DNA of 64,000 bases from Nonomuraea angiospora (GTDB lineage: Bacteria; Actinomycetota; Actinomycetes; Streptosporangiales; Streptosporangiaceae), in the NCBI RefSeq assembly GCF_014873145.1, contig NZ_JADBEK010000001.1, forward strand, positions 9,300,001 to 9,364,000. Direction: 5' to 3'. Under the pieces are notes generated by a model. The model saw nothing but the letters and a program-made list of their open reading frames with translations, searched no databases and had not been told where the DNA came from. This document shows positions 1-10,900 of the stretch, piece after piece. Both the position numbers and the translations under genes were made by a program. Each line of letters opens with the position of its first letter. Within the stretch, counting starts at the first letter, position 1.

Positions 1-261
1 GTGGCGGACGTGGCCGTGTTTGGCATCCCGGACGAGGAGTGGGGCGAGCAGATCAAGGCCGTGGTCGAGCCCGCGCCGGGCGTCGAACCCGGCCCCGAGC
101 TGGCCCGCGAGCTGCTGGCCTCGCTGGAGGGCCGCCTGTCCAGGATGAAGTGGCCCAAGAGCGTCGACTTCATCGCCGAGATGCCCCGAGAGCCCAACGG
201 CAAGCTGCTCAAACGCAAGCTCCGCGCCCCGTACTGGGAGGGACGAGACCGTGCCATCTGA
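1..261 (+). CDS. Acyl-CoA synthetase, C-terminal fragment
   Basis: The window opens inside this gene; only the last 86 codons are present and the first visible GTG is not its start. The residues are the C-terminal cap of an AMP-forming acyl-CoA ligase: a 'VFGIPDEEWGEQIKAVVEP' stretch followed by 'PREPNGKLLKRKL', which carries the conserved lysine that completes adenylation. The gene overlaps the next one by 11 bases, so it heads the fatty-acid/steroid operon that runs to 4902. The acyl substrate cannot be read from this piece. Confidence 0.85.
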   Translation: MADVAVFGIPDEEWGEQIKAVVEPAPGVEPGPELARELLASLEGRLSRMKWPKSVDFIAEMPREPNGKLLKRKLRAPYWEGRDRAI

Positions 262-1150
262 TCCGCTGGTCGCCCAGCACGTCCTGGAGTTCCCGGGCGG
301 CTACACGAGAACCACAGGCCCCGTGATCGGCCGGTTCCTGAGCGAGTTGCGCGGCCGGCGCATCGTCGGGGTGCGGACGAACGAGGGCAAGGTGCTCGTG
401 CCGCCCCTGGAGTACGACCCCGCGACCGGCGAGCCGGTGACCGCCGAGTACGTCGAGGTCGGCCCGGCAGGCACGGTCACCACCTGGGCGTGGGTGGACG
501 AGCCGCTCGAAGGCCACCCGCTCGACCGCCCCTTCGCCTGGGCGCTGATCAAGCTGGACGGCGCCGACACCGCGCTGCTGCACGCCGTGGACGCGGGCAA
601 CGCCAAGGCGCTGGCCGTGGGCGCGCGCGTCTGGCCGGTCTGGAGCGACCGGCCCACCGGCCACATCCGCGACATCTCCCATTTCGCCCCCGAGGTCACG
701 AAGATCGTCTCCAGCGTGCGCGCCGAATACCGCCTCCAGGCGGGCGGCGCGCTGCGCGTCTTCCTGGAGGGCGTCCGGCGCGGCGTCTTCCTCGGCGGGC
801 GGTGCGAGAGCTGCGACAAGGTGTACGTGCCCTACCGCGCGTCCTGCCCCGAATGCGGAAGCGGCATCGCGGACACGCTCGAACTGCCCGACACCGGCAC
901 GATCACGACGTTCGCCATCAACAACCTGCCCGATCCCCGGGCGCCGCAGGTGCCGTTCGTGTCGGCGTACATCCTGCTCGACAACGCCGACATCCCCATG
1001 ATCGCGCTCATCGGGGACGTACCCGCTCACGAGGTGCGCCAGGGCATGCGGGTCAGGGCGGTCTGGGTGCCGGAAAGCGAGCGTACGGCCTCAATGTCGA
1101 ACATCCGCTGGTTCGCCCCCACCGGCGAGCCCGACGTGGAGCTGTCATGA
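251..1150 (+). CDS. DUF35 OB-fold/Zn-ribbon protein (acyl-CoA-associated)
   Basis: This 299-residue protein starts at GTG 251, preceded by a GGAGGGA ribosome site at 237-243. Around residues 184-205 it has a rubredoxin-like Zn ribbon (GGRCESC, then CPECG), followed by an OB-like fold ('DTGTITTFAINN', then 'VPFVSAYILLDN'). DUF35 proteins partner thiolase-fold enzymes and acyl-CoA hydratases; in mycobacterial cholesterol side-chain breakdown they complex with Ltp-type proteins. The gene overlaps the following thiolase-fold gene by 4 bases, so the two are translationally coupled and probably bind each other. About 110 residues precede the ribbon and may be a second domain. Partner choice is inferred from gene order. 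Confidence 0.8.
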   Translation: MPSDPLVAQHVLEFPGGYTRTTGPVIGRFLSELRGRRIVGVRTNEGKVLVPPLEYDPATGEPVTAEYVEVGPAGTVTTWAWVDEPLEGHPLDRPFAWALIKLDGADTALLHAVDAGNAKALAVGARVWPVWSDRPTGHIRDISHFAPEVTKIVSSVRAEYRLQAGGALRVFLEGVRRGVFLGGRCESCDKVYVPYRASCPECGSGIADTLELPDTGTITTFAINNLPDPRAPQVPFVSAYILLDNADIPMIALIGDVPAHEVRQGMRVRAVWVPESERTASMSNIRWFAPTGEPDVELS

Positions 1151-2166
1151 GAGATGTCGCGATCGTCGCGTTCGCCCAGACCAGGCACACCGACCACGAC
1201 GCCGGGCAGACCGAGCCCGAGCTGATCCTGCCCGTGATCGACGAGGTCAAGGAGCGCACCGGGCTCAAAAGGTTCGGCTTCACCTGCTCCGGCAGCTGCG
1301 ACTACCTCGCGGGCGCCCCGTTCTCGTTCGTCTCGGCCCTCGACGCGCTGGGCGCCTGGCCGCCCATCTCGGAGAGCCACGTGGAGATGGACGGCGCGTG
1401 GGCCCTGTACGAGGCGTGGGTCCGGCTCCAGCACGGTGACATCGACTCGGCCCTGGTCTACGGGTTCGGCAAGTCGTCGCTCGGCGACCTGAACACGATC
1501 ATGACGATCCAGCTCGACCCGTACTACCTGGCGCCCCTCGGCCTCGACCTGCTCTCCTACGCCGCGCTCCAGGCCGGCGCGGTCGGCGCGGACCGCAAGG
1601 AGCTCGACGAGATCGTCCGCAGGAGCCGGGCGGACGGGCGGGCCAACCCGTACGCGCTCGACCTGCCCGATCCGGACGGCGAGGACTTCGCGGTGCAACC
1701 GCTCAAGAAGACGGACGTGCCGCCCATCACGGACGGCGCGGCGGCGATCGTGCTCGCGGCCGGCGACCTGGCCCGGGAGCTGTGCCCGAACCCCGCCTAC
1801 ATCAGGGGCATCGCCCACCGCATCGAGCCCCACTACCTGGGCATGCGCGATCTGTCCACGTCGGCCTCCGCGGCCGACGCGGCGCGGGCGGCGGGGGTCG
1901 GCAAGGGGCCCGTCGAGGTGGCCGAGCTGCACGCCCAGTTCCCGCACGAGGAGATCATCCTGCGCCGCGCGCTGGAGCTGCCCGGCGAAACGGTGATCAA
2001 CCCGTCCGGCGGGCCGCTGGCCGCCAACCCCGTCATGGCCACGGGCCTCATCCGCATCGGCGAGGCCGCGCGGCGCATCCTCGACGGCGACGCGAGCCGC
2101 ACCGTCGGGCACGCCGCGGGCGGCCCCTGCCTGCAGCACAACCTCGTCACCGTATTGGAGGCCTGA
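1147..2166 (+). CDS. Thiolase-fold lipid-transfer-like protein (Ltp4-type)
   Basis: This 339-residue protein has a thiolase fold. It opens with 'MRDVAIVAFAQTRH', typical of SCP-x/Ltp proteins, and ends with the 'NPSGGPLAANPVMATG' and 'GHAAGGPCLQHN' blocks of the thiolase C-terminal half. In the N-terminal half, where thiolases carry the nucleophilic cysteine, the sequence reads 'SHVEMDGAWALYEAW' and has none. Ltp2-like proteins without this cysteine act as retro-aldolases on steroid side-chain CoA thioesters, so an aldolase or structural role is likelier than classical thiolysis. The order DUF35, short thiolase, longer thiolase resembles mycobacterial Rv3521-Rv3523 (ltp4, ltp3), as recalled. 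Confidence 0.8.
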   Translation: MRDVAIVAFAQTRHTDHDAGQTEPELILPVIDEVKERTGLKRFGFTCSGSCDYLAGAPFSFVSALDALGAWPPISESHVEMDGAWALYEAWVRLQHGDIDSALVYGFGKSSLGDLNTIMTIQLDPYYLAPLGLDLLSYAALQAGAVGADRKELDEIVRRSRADGRANPYALDLPDPDGEDFAVQPLKKTDVPPITDGAAAIVLAAGDLARELCPNPAYIRGIAHRIEPHYLGMRDLSTSASAADAARAAGVGKGPVEVAELHAQFPHEEIILRRALELPGETVINPSGGPLAANPVMATGLIRIGEAARRILDGDASRTVGHAAGGPCLQHNLVTVLEA

Positions 2167-2167
2167 C

Positions 2168-3316
2168 ATGGGCAACCGCTGTGCGGTCATCGGCGTCGGG
2201 CAGACGCACTACACGACCAAGCGCAGGGACGTGTCGATCGCCGGGCTGGTGCGCGAGGCGGCGCTGCGGGCGCTGGAGGACGCCGGGCTGTCGTTCAAGG
2301 ACATCGACGCCGTGGTCATCGGCAAGGCGCCGGACCTGTTCGAGGGCGTGATGATGCCGGAGTCGTACCTGGCGGACGCCCTCGGCGCGGCGGGCAAGCC
2401 GATGATGCGGGTGCACACGGCGGGCAGCGTGGGCGGCTCCACGGCGCTGGTCGGCGCCAGCCTCATCCAGGGCGGCGTGCACGACCGGGTGCTCGTGGTG
2501 GCGTTCGAGAAGCAGTCGGAGTCCAACGCCACCTGGGCGCTGTCCACGCACCTGCCGTTCAGCGCGTCGCTGGTCGTGGGCGCGGGCGGCTACTTCGCGC
2601 CGCACATCCGCGAGTACATGCGCAGATCGGGCGCGCCCGATCACATCGGGACGCTGGTGGCGGTCAAGGACAGGCTCAACGCGCTCAAGAACCCGTACGC
2701 GCACCTCAAGATCCCCGGCATCGACCAGAAGATGGTCGAGTCCACGCCGATGTTGTGGGAGCCGATCCGCTACCTGGAGACCTGCCCGTCCAGCGACGGC
2801 GCCTGCGCGATGGTGCTGTCGTCCGAGTCGAAGGTCACCGGCACCCCGGCCTGGGTACACGGCACCGCCATGCGCTCCGAGCCGATCTTCCGCGCCGGGC
2901 GCGACACGGTCAGCCCGCAGGCGGGCAAGGACTGCGCGGCCGACGTCTACAGCCAGGCCGGCATCACCGACCCCCGGCGGCAGATCGACGTGGCCGAGAC
3001 GTACGTGCCGTTCTCCTGGTACGAGCCGATGTGGCTGGAGAACCTGGGGTTCGCGGCGGACGGGGAGGGATGGAAGCTCACCGAGTCGGGCGCGACGGCG
3101 CTCGACGGCGACACCCCGTGGAACGCCTCGGGCGGGGTGCTGTCGAGCAACCCGATCGGGGCGTCGGGACTGATCAGGTTCGCCGAGGCCGCGCTGCAGG
3201 TGCGCGGGATGGCGGGCGAGCACCAAGTGGACGGCGCCCGCACGGCGCTCGGCCACGCCTACGGCGGGGGAGCCCAGTTCTTCGCGATGTGGATCGTCGG
3301 ACGGGAGAGACCCTGA
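2168..3316 (+). CDS. Thiolase-fold lipid-transfer-like protein (Ltp3-type)
   Basis: This 382-residue thiolase-fold protein starts one base after the previous stop. The N-terminus 'CAVIGVGQTHYTTKRRDVS' and the 'ASGGVLSSNPIGASGLIRF' and 'GHAYGGGAQFFAMWIV' blocks are those of SCP2-thiolase/Ltp proteins. The expected nucleophile site reads 'HTAGSVGGSTALVGAS', again without cysteine, and the C-terminal GHAYGGG block lacks the second thiolase cysteine. It probably forms a heteromer with the 339-residue paralogue and the DUF35 protein. Aldolase activity on a beta-hydroxyacyl-CoA is the most plausible role; substrate identity is not visible. Confidence 0.8.
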   Translation: MGNRCAVIGVGQTHYTTKRRDVSIAGLVREAALRALEDAGLSFKDIDAVVIGKAPDLFEGVMMPESYLADALGAAGKPMMRVHTAGSVGGSTALVGASLIQGGVHDRVLVVAFEKQSESNATWALSTHLPFSASLVVGAGGYFAPHIREYMRRSGAPDHIGTLVAVKDRLNALKNPYAHLKIPGIDQKMVESTPMLWEPIRYLETCPSSDGACAMVLSSESKVTGTPAWVHGTAMRSEPIFRAGRDTVSPQAGKDCAADVYSQAGITDPRRQIDVAETYVPFSWYEPMWLENLGFAADGEGWKLTESGATALDGDTPWNASGGVLSSNPIGASGLIRFAEAALQVRGMAGEHQVDGARTALGHAYGGGAQFFAMWIVGRERP

Positions 3317-4902
3317 TGGAGTTCAACCACGCTGACCTGTTCGAAGGGCTCGCCGACGCGATCGGGGACAGGACCGCCGTCGTCTGCGGCTCGGACCGGC
3401 GCACCTACGCCGAGCTGGAGGCCGAGTCGAACCGGCTCGCCCACTACCTCATGGACCTGGGCGTCCAGCCCGGCCAGCACGTCGGCCTCCACCTCTACAA
3501 CGGCATCGAGTACGTGGCGGGCCTGCTGGCCGCGCTGAAGATCCGGGCCGTGCCGATCAACGTCAACTACCGTTACGTCGAGTCCGAGCTGCTCTACCTC
3601 TACCGCGACGCCGACCTCCGGGCGCTGGTCTACGACGTGGAGTTCGACGCGCGGGTGGCCGCCGTGGCGGACCGGGCGCCGCTGCTGGAGCACCTGATCT
3701 CGGTGGGCGGGCCGTCGGCGATCGGCGCGGCGGTGCCGTACGAGACCGCCCTGGAGCGCGGCCGGCCGGAACGCGGCTTCCCGGCGCGCTCGGGCAACGA
3801 CGTCTACATCATCTACACCGGCGGCACCACGGGCATGCCCAAGGGGGCGATGTGGCGCGTCGAGGACCTGTTCATGGCCTTCGGCGGCGGCAACCCGTAC
3901 GGCGAGCCGCGCGCCACCCCGCACGAGGTGATCGACGAGGCCGTCAAGGCCGGCCCCCTGGTCATGATGGCCGCGGCGCCCCTGATGCACGGGGCCGCGC
4001 AGATGGCCACGTTCATCGCCTGGTGGATGGGCGCGACCATGGTGTACGTGCGCAAGTTCGACGCCGAGGACGTGTGGCGGGCGGTCGAGCGCGAGCGCGT
4101 GGTCACCATGAACATCACCGGCGACGCCATGGCCAGGCCCCTGGCCGAGGCGCTGGAGAAGGGCCGTTACGACGTCTCGTCGCTGTTCGTGATCAGCTCG
4201 ACCGGGGCGATCCTGTCAGGCGCGGTACGCGACCGGCTCCAGAAGGCGCTCCCGAACATCGGGATCCTGGACAACTTCGGCTCCACCGAGTCCGGCTTCA
4301 CCGCCTCCGGCGTGTCCGGCTCCTCGCCGGAGAAGGGCCTGCGCTACCAGCCGAACTCCGTGCTCAAGCTGGCCGTCCTCGACGAGCGGCACCGTCCCGT
4401 CGAGCCCGGCTCCGGGCAGCTCGGGACCGTGGCCAGGGCCGGGCGGGTGGCGTTCGGCTACTACAACGACCCCGACAAGACGGCCCGTACGTTCGTCACC
4501 GACGCGGACGGCACCCGCTGGCTGCTGACCGGCGACCTGGCGACCGTGGACACCGACGGGACCGTGAACGTGTTCGGCCGCGGCTCGCAGTGCATCAACA
4601 CCGGCGGGGAGAAGGTGTTCCCCGAGGAGGTCGAGGCGGTGCTCAAGGGGCATCCGTCGGTGTTCGACGCGGTGGTGACCGGGGTGCCGGACGAGCGGTG
4701 GGGCAACCGGGTGGCGGCCGTGGTGGAGCCGCGGCCGGGCGTCGAGGTTACGGCCGAGGAGCTGGACGGGCACTGCAGGACGCTGCTGTCGGGGTACAAG
4801 GTGCCTCGTACGTACGCGTTCGTGGAGCAGATGGTGCGCTCGCCGGCGGGCAAGGCCGACTACCGGTGGGCCCGCGAGACGGTCCAGGCGAGCGGCGCTT
4901 AG
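3316..4902 (+). CDS. AMP-forming acyl-CoA synthetase
   Basis: This 528-residue enzyme overlaps the previous stop in a TGATG junction. It activates a carboxylic acid with ATP and CoA. Visible motifs are the P-loop-like 'YIIYTGGTTGMPKGAMW' near residue 160, 'DNFGSTESG' near 320, the 'WLLTGDLATVD' hinge region near 400, and the C-terminal 'PRTYAFVEQMVRSPAGKADYRWA', which holds the adenylation lysine. The family includes FadD19/FadD17-like ligases for steroid C-5 or C-8 side chains, and the adjacent Ltp-like pair supports that, but medium-chain fatty or aryl acids are possible. It ends convergently with the giant TPR gene, with a 4-base overlap. Confidence 0.85.
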   Translation: MEFNHADLFEGLADAIGDRTAVVCGSDRRTYAELEAESNRLAHYLMDLGVQPGQHVGLHLYNGIEYVAGLLAALKIRAVPINVNYRYVESELLYLYRDADLRALVYDVEFDARVAAVADRAPLLEHLISVGGPSAIGAAVPYETALERGRPERGFPARSGNDVYIIYTGGTTGMPKGAMWRVEDLFMAFGGGNPYGEPRATPHEVIDEAVKAGPLVMMAAAPLMHGAAQMATFIAWWMGATMVYVRKFDAEDVWRAVERERVVTMNITGDAMARPLAEALEKGRYDVSSLFVISSTGAILSGAVRDRLQKALPNIGILDNFGSTESGFTASGVSGSSPEKGLRYQPNSVLKLAVLDERHRPVEPGSGQLGTVARAGRVAFGYYNDPDKTARTFVTDADGTRWLLTGDLATVDTDGTVNVFGRGSQCINTGGEKVFPEEVEAVLKGHPSVFDAVVTGVPDERWGNRVAAVVEPRPGVEVTAEELDGHCRTLLSGYKVPRTYAFVEQMVRSPAGKADYRWARETVQASGA

Positions 4903-7900
4903 AGCCGCTGCAGTTCCTCCTCGATCGCCGCCGTCTCGTCGCGCCTGCCGGCCTTCTCCAGCAGCTTCAACCTGCCCCGCAGCACGTCACGGAGCAGGTC
5001 GGCGACGCCGTCGTGGGCCGTCAGGTCCCGCAGCAGCCCCGCGGAGACCCGCAGCGCCGCGTCGGCGGCGTCGTCCCTGCCCAGCTCCTGCTGGCACAGG
5101 CCGAGCCGGGCGTGCGCCACGGCCCTGGACAGCTCGTCCCTGGTCACCTGCGTGGCGCGGTGGAAGACGAGCCCCGCCTCCAGCGCCCGGCCCGCCTCCA
5201 TGAGCGCGTCGCCCAGCATGAGCATCGCCCTGGACAGCAGCTCGCGCTGCGTCGGGTTCCCCTGGCCGGAGCGCCGCTCCACGGCGCTCCCCGGGCCGAA
5301 CCGCTCCAGCGCCGCCACCGCCTCCCGCAGCGGCTGGATCGCCTCGGCGGCCAGGTTCCGCATCCTGAGCGCGGAGGCCAGCGTGAGGCAGGCGCCCGCC
5401 CGGCTGGTGTGCAGGGCCTGCGCGTTCATGCCGGTGGTCAGCAGCTCGTCGTAGATGCCGATGGCCTCCCTGGCCCTGGCCTCGGCCTCGGTCCCCTCGT
5501 CCAGCCCGAGCAGGGGCAGCAGCTCCGAGCTCTGCGCCAGGGAGTCGGCGAGTACGGCCCGGTACGTGAGATCGTCCGGCGACCGCCTGGCCCACGGGAT
5601 CAGCTCCTCGACGAGCGCGTCGGCCTCGGCGAGCTCGCCGCGCATCATGTGGCAGCGGACGAGCCGCTGGGTGGCCAGGGCGTGCTTGAGCGTGCCCGGC
5701 GGCTGTCCGGCGGCGGCGATCCCGGCGTACTCGGCGGCCTCCTCCGGCCGCCCGGCGGCCAGCAGGTCGTCGGCGATCAGCGCGGCGGTCTCGGCGGCCT
5801 CCCCCTGCTCCGACAGCTCCGTGTAGAGCCGCAACGCCTCCATGAGGTGCGCCGACGCCTCCTGCTCCCTGCCACAGGCCCGCAGCGCCTGCCCGCGCAC
5901 CTGGACCGCCTGAGCCCGCACGCGGCGCAGCTCCGGCCCGGCTCCCGGGGCCCGGTCCAGTTCGGCTTCCGGGGCCCGGTCCAGCTCGGCCAGGGACCAG
6001 GTGATCGCCTCCAGGGCGGCTTGGGGGCGATCGAGCATGGCCAGGGCGGTGCCGAGCCGGGCGTACGTGACGGCGGCCACGGCCGGGTCGTCCAGCTCGT
6101 CACAGAGGTCGGCGGCCCGCTCGCAGTGCGCCAGCGCCTCGACGGGGCGGCCCTGTTCGAGCAGCAGGACGGCGTAGCGGTTGAGGACGTCCGCCAGCGC
6201 GCCGCCCGGCTGCCCGGCGAGGAGATGGACGGCCTGCTCCAGGACGGCGGGCTCGGCCTGGCCGGGCAGCCGGGCGAGCGCGGCCAGCGCCAGGCCGAGC
6301 CGCCCGCGGTGCTCACCGGAGAAGGCGGCCGGCCCACGCTGGATCCGCACGGCCAACTCCGCACACACCACCGCCACGCCTTCCCGCGCCCTGCCTTCCG
6401 GGGCCGCGCCCTCCCTCGCCACGCCTTCCTTCGCCGCGCCTTCCTTCGCCACGCCTTCCTTCGCGGTCGCCCCCAGCCGCGTCAGGCAACGCCCGTACCG
6501 GTCGTGCATCTCGACGCCGCCACCGCTGCTCAGCGGCACCTCCCGCTCCAGCGCGTCCGTGAACGACGCGAGCGACGCAAGCAGCTCGGCCGGGTCGCCC
6601 GGGAAGCCGGAGACCTCCTCGATGACCGTTCCGAGCACGTCCGTCCCGGGAAGTGGCCGGGTGTCGAGCATCCGGCGGTAGAGGGCGACGCCCGCGGCCG
6701 GTCCTTCCTCCTCGACCCGCATCCTGGCCAGCCGCGCGAGGGCCCGCAGGTGCACGCCGGCGAGCTCCGGCGGCGGCGGGTCGGTCATCAGCTCGACGCC
6801 CTCGGACAGCTTCGGCCGGGCCGCGCCGGGTTCGTCCAGCTCGGCCAGGCACAGGCCGGCGAGCTCCAGGCAGGCGGCGGTGAGCACCCGGTCGTCCGCC
6901 GGCGTCACGACATCGAGGGCCCGGGTAGCCGACTGGAGTGCGCCTTCGACGTCCTGCCCGGCGAAGCGGGCGCCACCCTGCAGGCACAGCGCCCCGGCGA
7001 GGGCGGACGTGGCCGCGAGCCCTTCCGACACGAGCCCGTCGTACAGCTCGACCAGCCGGTCGGCGGCCGCCTGCGCCCCGGCCCGGGGCAGCGCGGTGGT
7101 CTCCAGGATCAGCAGTTCGGCCAGCTCCGTACGGAACACGACGCTCGTCTCGGCCATCGGCTCGTAGGACTCGATGGCGGTGCGCAGGTGCGGCCTGGCC
7201 TCCTCGGCCCGCCCCAGCCCCACGAGCGCCCTGCCGAGCGCCGCCGCCACCATCCCCACGGCGATCGCGTGCGGCCGCTCCGGCCCGGGCTCGCGCTGCG
7301 GCGCGTCCGGTACGGGGTGGCGGCGCAGCAGCTCGGCGGCCTGCGTCGCGAGCACGAGCCCGTCCCCGGCCCGGCCCGCGTCCGTCCAGGCCCGGGCGAG
7401 CACGGCCTGCGCGGAGATGTAGGCATGGATCTCCGGCGTGCCACCCGCCTCGGCGGCCCGCCGGCACTCCACCAGTCGCCGCTCCGCACTGACCACGGCC
7501 TCCTCCGACCGCGAGGTCACCAGCTCCAACAGCCACGGCCGCCCACCCACGCGACCGGCCGCGGGCTCCGGTTGCCACGGTCGGTCACCCGTCCGGCCGG
7601 TCTCCGGCTCCGGCCGCCACGGCTGGCCATCCGCGCGGCCGGCTGCCGGATCTGGGCGGCCCGCCCGTGCCCGCGCCTCGGAGGCGTGCAGGACGGGGGA
7701 GCCGTCCTCGGCCGTCAGGTCCTCGGGGCTCAGCCCGTCATACAGCTCGGCGGCGAGCTCCAGCTGCGCCCGGCCGTCGGCGGACCGTCCGAGCTCGTCC
7801 AGGCAGAGGCCGAGCAGCCGCCTGGCCCGCGCCTGCGTGGCCGGGCGCCGGTCGGCCGCCACGCTCATGGCCTCCTGCAACGGTGCCAGCGCCGCCTCCG

Positions 7901-10900
7901 GCCGGTCGTCTACCAGCAGCAGCTCGCCCAGCTCCAGCAGCTGCCGGGTAAGGGCGTGACCGTGCTCGTCGGGCTCCAGGGCGACCAGGGCACGCAGGTT
8001 GCGTACAGCTTCGGCGGCGGACCGCGCGGCGGCGTCCAGGTCGTCCAGCCGCGCATGGAGCCCGGCCAGCAGCCCGGCGGCGTCGGCGAGCATGGATCGC
8101 AGGCCGGGTTCCTGGGCGGCGAGGCCGCGCAGCCGTACGACGGCCTCCGAGGCGGGGACGACCGCGTCGGCCGGCCTGCCCTGCCCTTCGAGCCAGGCGG
8201 CCAGGAGGTGCAGGTGGTGGGCCAGGTCCGCGTTCGTGGGGGCCACGCTCTTGACGGCCGTGGTGGCGGCGACGGCGAGGCAGGCGGCCAGCTCGGGCAG
8301 CGCACCGCCCTGCTCCTCCTCGAACGGCACCAGCGGCCCGGGCACCGGCACCGCCGTCCCCGCAGGCGGCGCCACAGCCGGGACGGCGAGCGCGCCGTGT
8401 GGTGGTGCGACGGTCGGGATGGGGAGCGTGCCGTGTGGTGGTGCGACGGGCGGGATGGGGAGCGTGCCGTGTGGTGGCGTGACGGGCGGGATGGGGAGCG
8501 CGCCGTGAGGTGGCGTGACGGGCGGGACGGGGAGCGCGCCGGAGGGTGGAGTCACGGTCGGGACGCCGCGCGTGCCTGGGGGTGGCGCCACGGTCGGTGC
8601 GGCGAGCAACCGCATCGGCGGCGTGTCGCCCGGCTGGAACCCGGCTCCCGGTGGCGGCGGGAAGGCCGGCCCAGGGCGCGCACCCGGTTGGGTCGGCTCG
8701 GGGCGCACGGCCCGTTGGGACGGCTCGGGGCGCACACCCGGATGGGACGGCTCGGGGCCCAGGCCCCGTTGGGACGGCTCGGGACGCAGGCCCGGTTGCG
8801 TGGTCGGCTCGGGTCCTGGCCACGTGGTGAAGGACGACGGTCCCGGTCGCGGGGTGACGGACGGTCGAGGGGATGCGGAGGCGAGTGCCGCCAGGTGCGC
8901 CGCGGCGACCGGGTCACCGCCCGCCGCCTCGAACGCCGCCACGGCCTCCTCCAGCCGCCCCAGCTCCAGCAGCGCGCACGCGACATTGTGGTGCGCCCGC
9001 GCCGCCTCCGCCGCGTACCCCGGGTCCTCCTCGGCCAGGATGCGGAACCTGGTCGCCGCCTCCTGCGCGGGCTTGAGCGCCGAACCGGCCTCGCCCGCCA
9101 GCAGCAGGCACGACCCCAGGCTGAACAGCGCCTCCGCCCGCCCGGCCGCCGCCTCGTACGGGGGAGCGGCCGCGTAGATCTCGACGGCCTCCGCCGCCGC
9201 CACGACCGCCTCGCCGGCCCGCCCGACGGCCACCAGCCGCCCGGACAGCCAGGTCAACCCGGCGGCGAGCGCGATCCGGTCGCCGCCCGCCCGGCGGTGC
9301 CGTACGGCCAGCTCGCCGAGGGTGACGTGCAACGCCCGCAGCCCCAGCGCCGCGCCCCGCTCGCTCTCCAGCAGGCCGGACGCGGCCTCGGCGAGGTCGC
9401 GGTCGGCGGGGAACAGCGTGAGCGCGGCGTTGAGCAGGTCCCCGAGCCGGGTGGCGGGGTTCGCGGCGGCCTCGGTGACCATCGCGCCGATCCTGGCCCC
9501 GACCAGGGAGCGCAGCGCCGACCCGACCCGCGCCCGGTCGGCGGACAGGCGCAGGACGTGCAGCAGGTGGACGAGGTGGTGGACCGTGCGGCCCTCGTGG
9601 TCGTGGAGGGCGAGCACGAGCTCGTCCAGGCCCTCCGTCTCGGCCAGGAGCTCCTCGGCCACCAGGTCGGGGCCCAGCTCGCCGCTCGGGAAGACGGTGG
9701 CCAGCCAGCGGGCCGCGTTCGCGGTGTGGCCGTGGAGGCCGGTCCCGCCACGCAGCCCGGGTACGGCCGTCAGCAGCCCCGGCAGCTCGGCGGGCGTCGG
9801 CGCGGTGAGCGTGAGCACCGCCACGGCCTGGCGTGCCGTCACGTCGTCCACGCGTTCGTGCTCGGCGGGCCAGACCCGCGCCCACTGGTCGCTCTCCCGC
9901 GCCAGGAACCGGTGGAGCAGCCCGCCGCCGTGCGGCCGCATCGGCTGCGTGCGCAGGTCGGCGTCGCGTGCGTGCGCGGGCGGTTCGCCGTCGCGGGCGG
10001 GCGTGGGGCGCTCGTCGTCGCACAGCCGGAGCAGGGCGGCCAGGTGGACGTGGAGCGGGAGGCCGTACTCGGGGTCGTCGAGGCGCGGCGGGGCGGGCAG
10101 CGCGGCCCGGCTGGGGGCGAAGGCCGTCATGGCGGCGAGGGCGTGGTCCGTGCGCTCCGCCAGGGTGAGCGGGTGGGCGTTGAGCTGGACCGTCGTGGAG
10201 GTGAGCCGTCTCAGCCAGCCGCCGGCCGCCGTGTCGAGCCGCCGCCACCAGTCCGCCTCGCCGAGCTCCCTGGCCAGCAGCAGGAGCCGTACGCGAGGGT
10301 TGCGCCCGTGCTTGGCCAGGCGCCGTACCAGCTCGCCCACCAGGGGCGGGGACGGGTCAGGATGGTCGACCACGAGCAGGGTCGGGCGTAACGCCTCCAG
10401 CGCCCGGCTGGTCAGCGGGCCGCCGGCGGAGTCCAGCGGCAGGAACCCGGTGTCCCACCCGGCCTCGGCCAGCTCCACGCAGAGCTCGCCCGCCAGCCTC
10501 GTCTTGCCCGTGCCGCTCCGGCCGGTCAGCACCGCGATCGACAGGGCGGCCGGTTCGGCGGCCCACGCGCGCAGGTCCGCCAGCTGCTCGTCCCTCCCCA
10601 GGAACGGCACCACCGCGTGCCGCGCCATCAGCAGCGTCCAGTCCGAGCAGTCCTGGGGGAGCCGCTCGCGGGCGGGGGTCAGGAGGCCGGCGAGGATCAC
10701 CGAGGGGTCGTCCTCCGCCACGGTCTCCAGCCGGCCGGGCGCCACCCCCGCCAGCTCGCAGAACCGTTCGTCGCCCAGCAGCGCGGTCGCGGGCACCGCG
10801 TCCAGGTGGTGCGGCGCGGTCCCGGGCACCGCGTCCGGGCGGTGCGGCGCGGCCCCGGGCGGGCCGGCGGCGACCACGCCGATGATCTGCCCGGCCGGCT

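Noticed and set aside
3852..10391. A 2179-codon plus-strand open frame
   Set aside because: It is antisense to the giant TPR gene and out of frame with the acyl-CoA ligase; it has low-complexity Arg/Gly/Pro composition and no domain. It is a by-product of high GC content.
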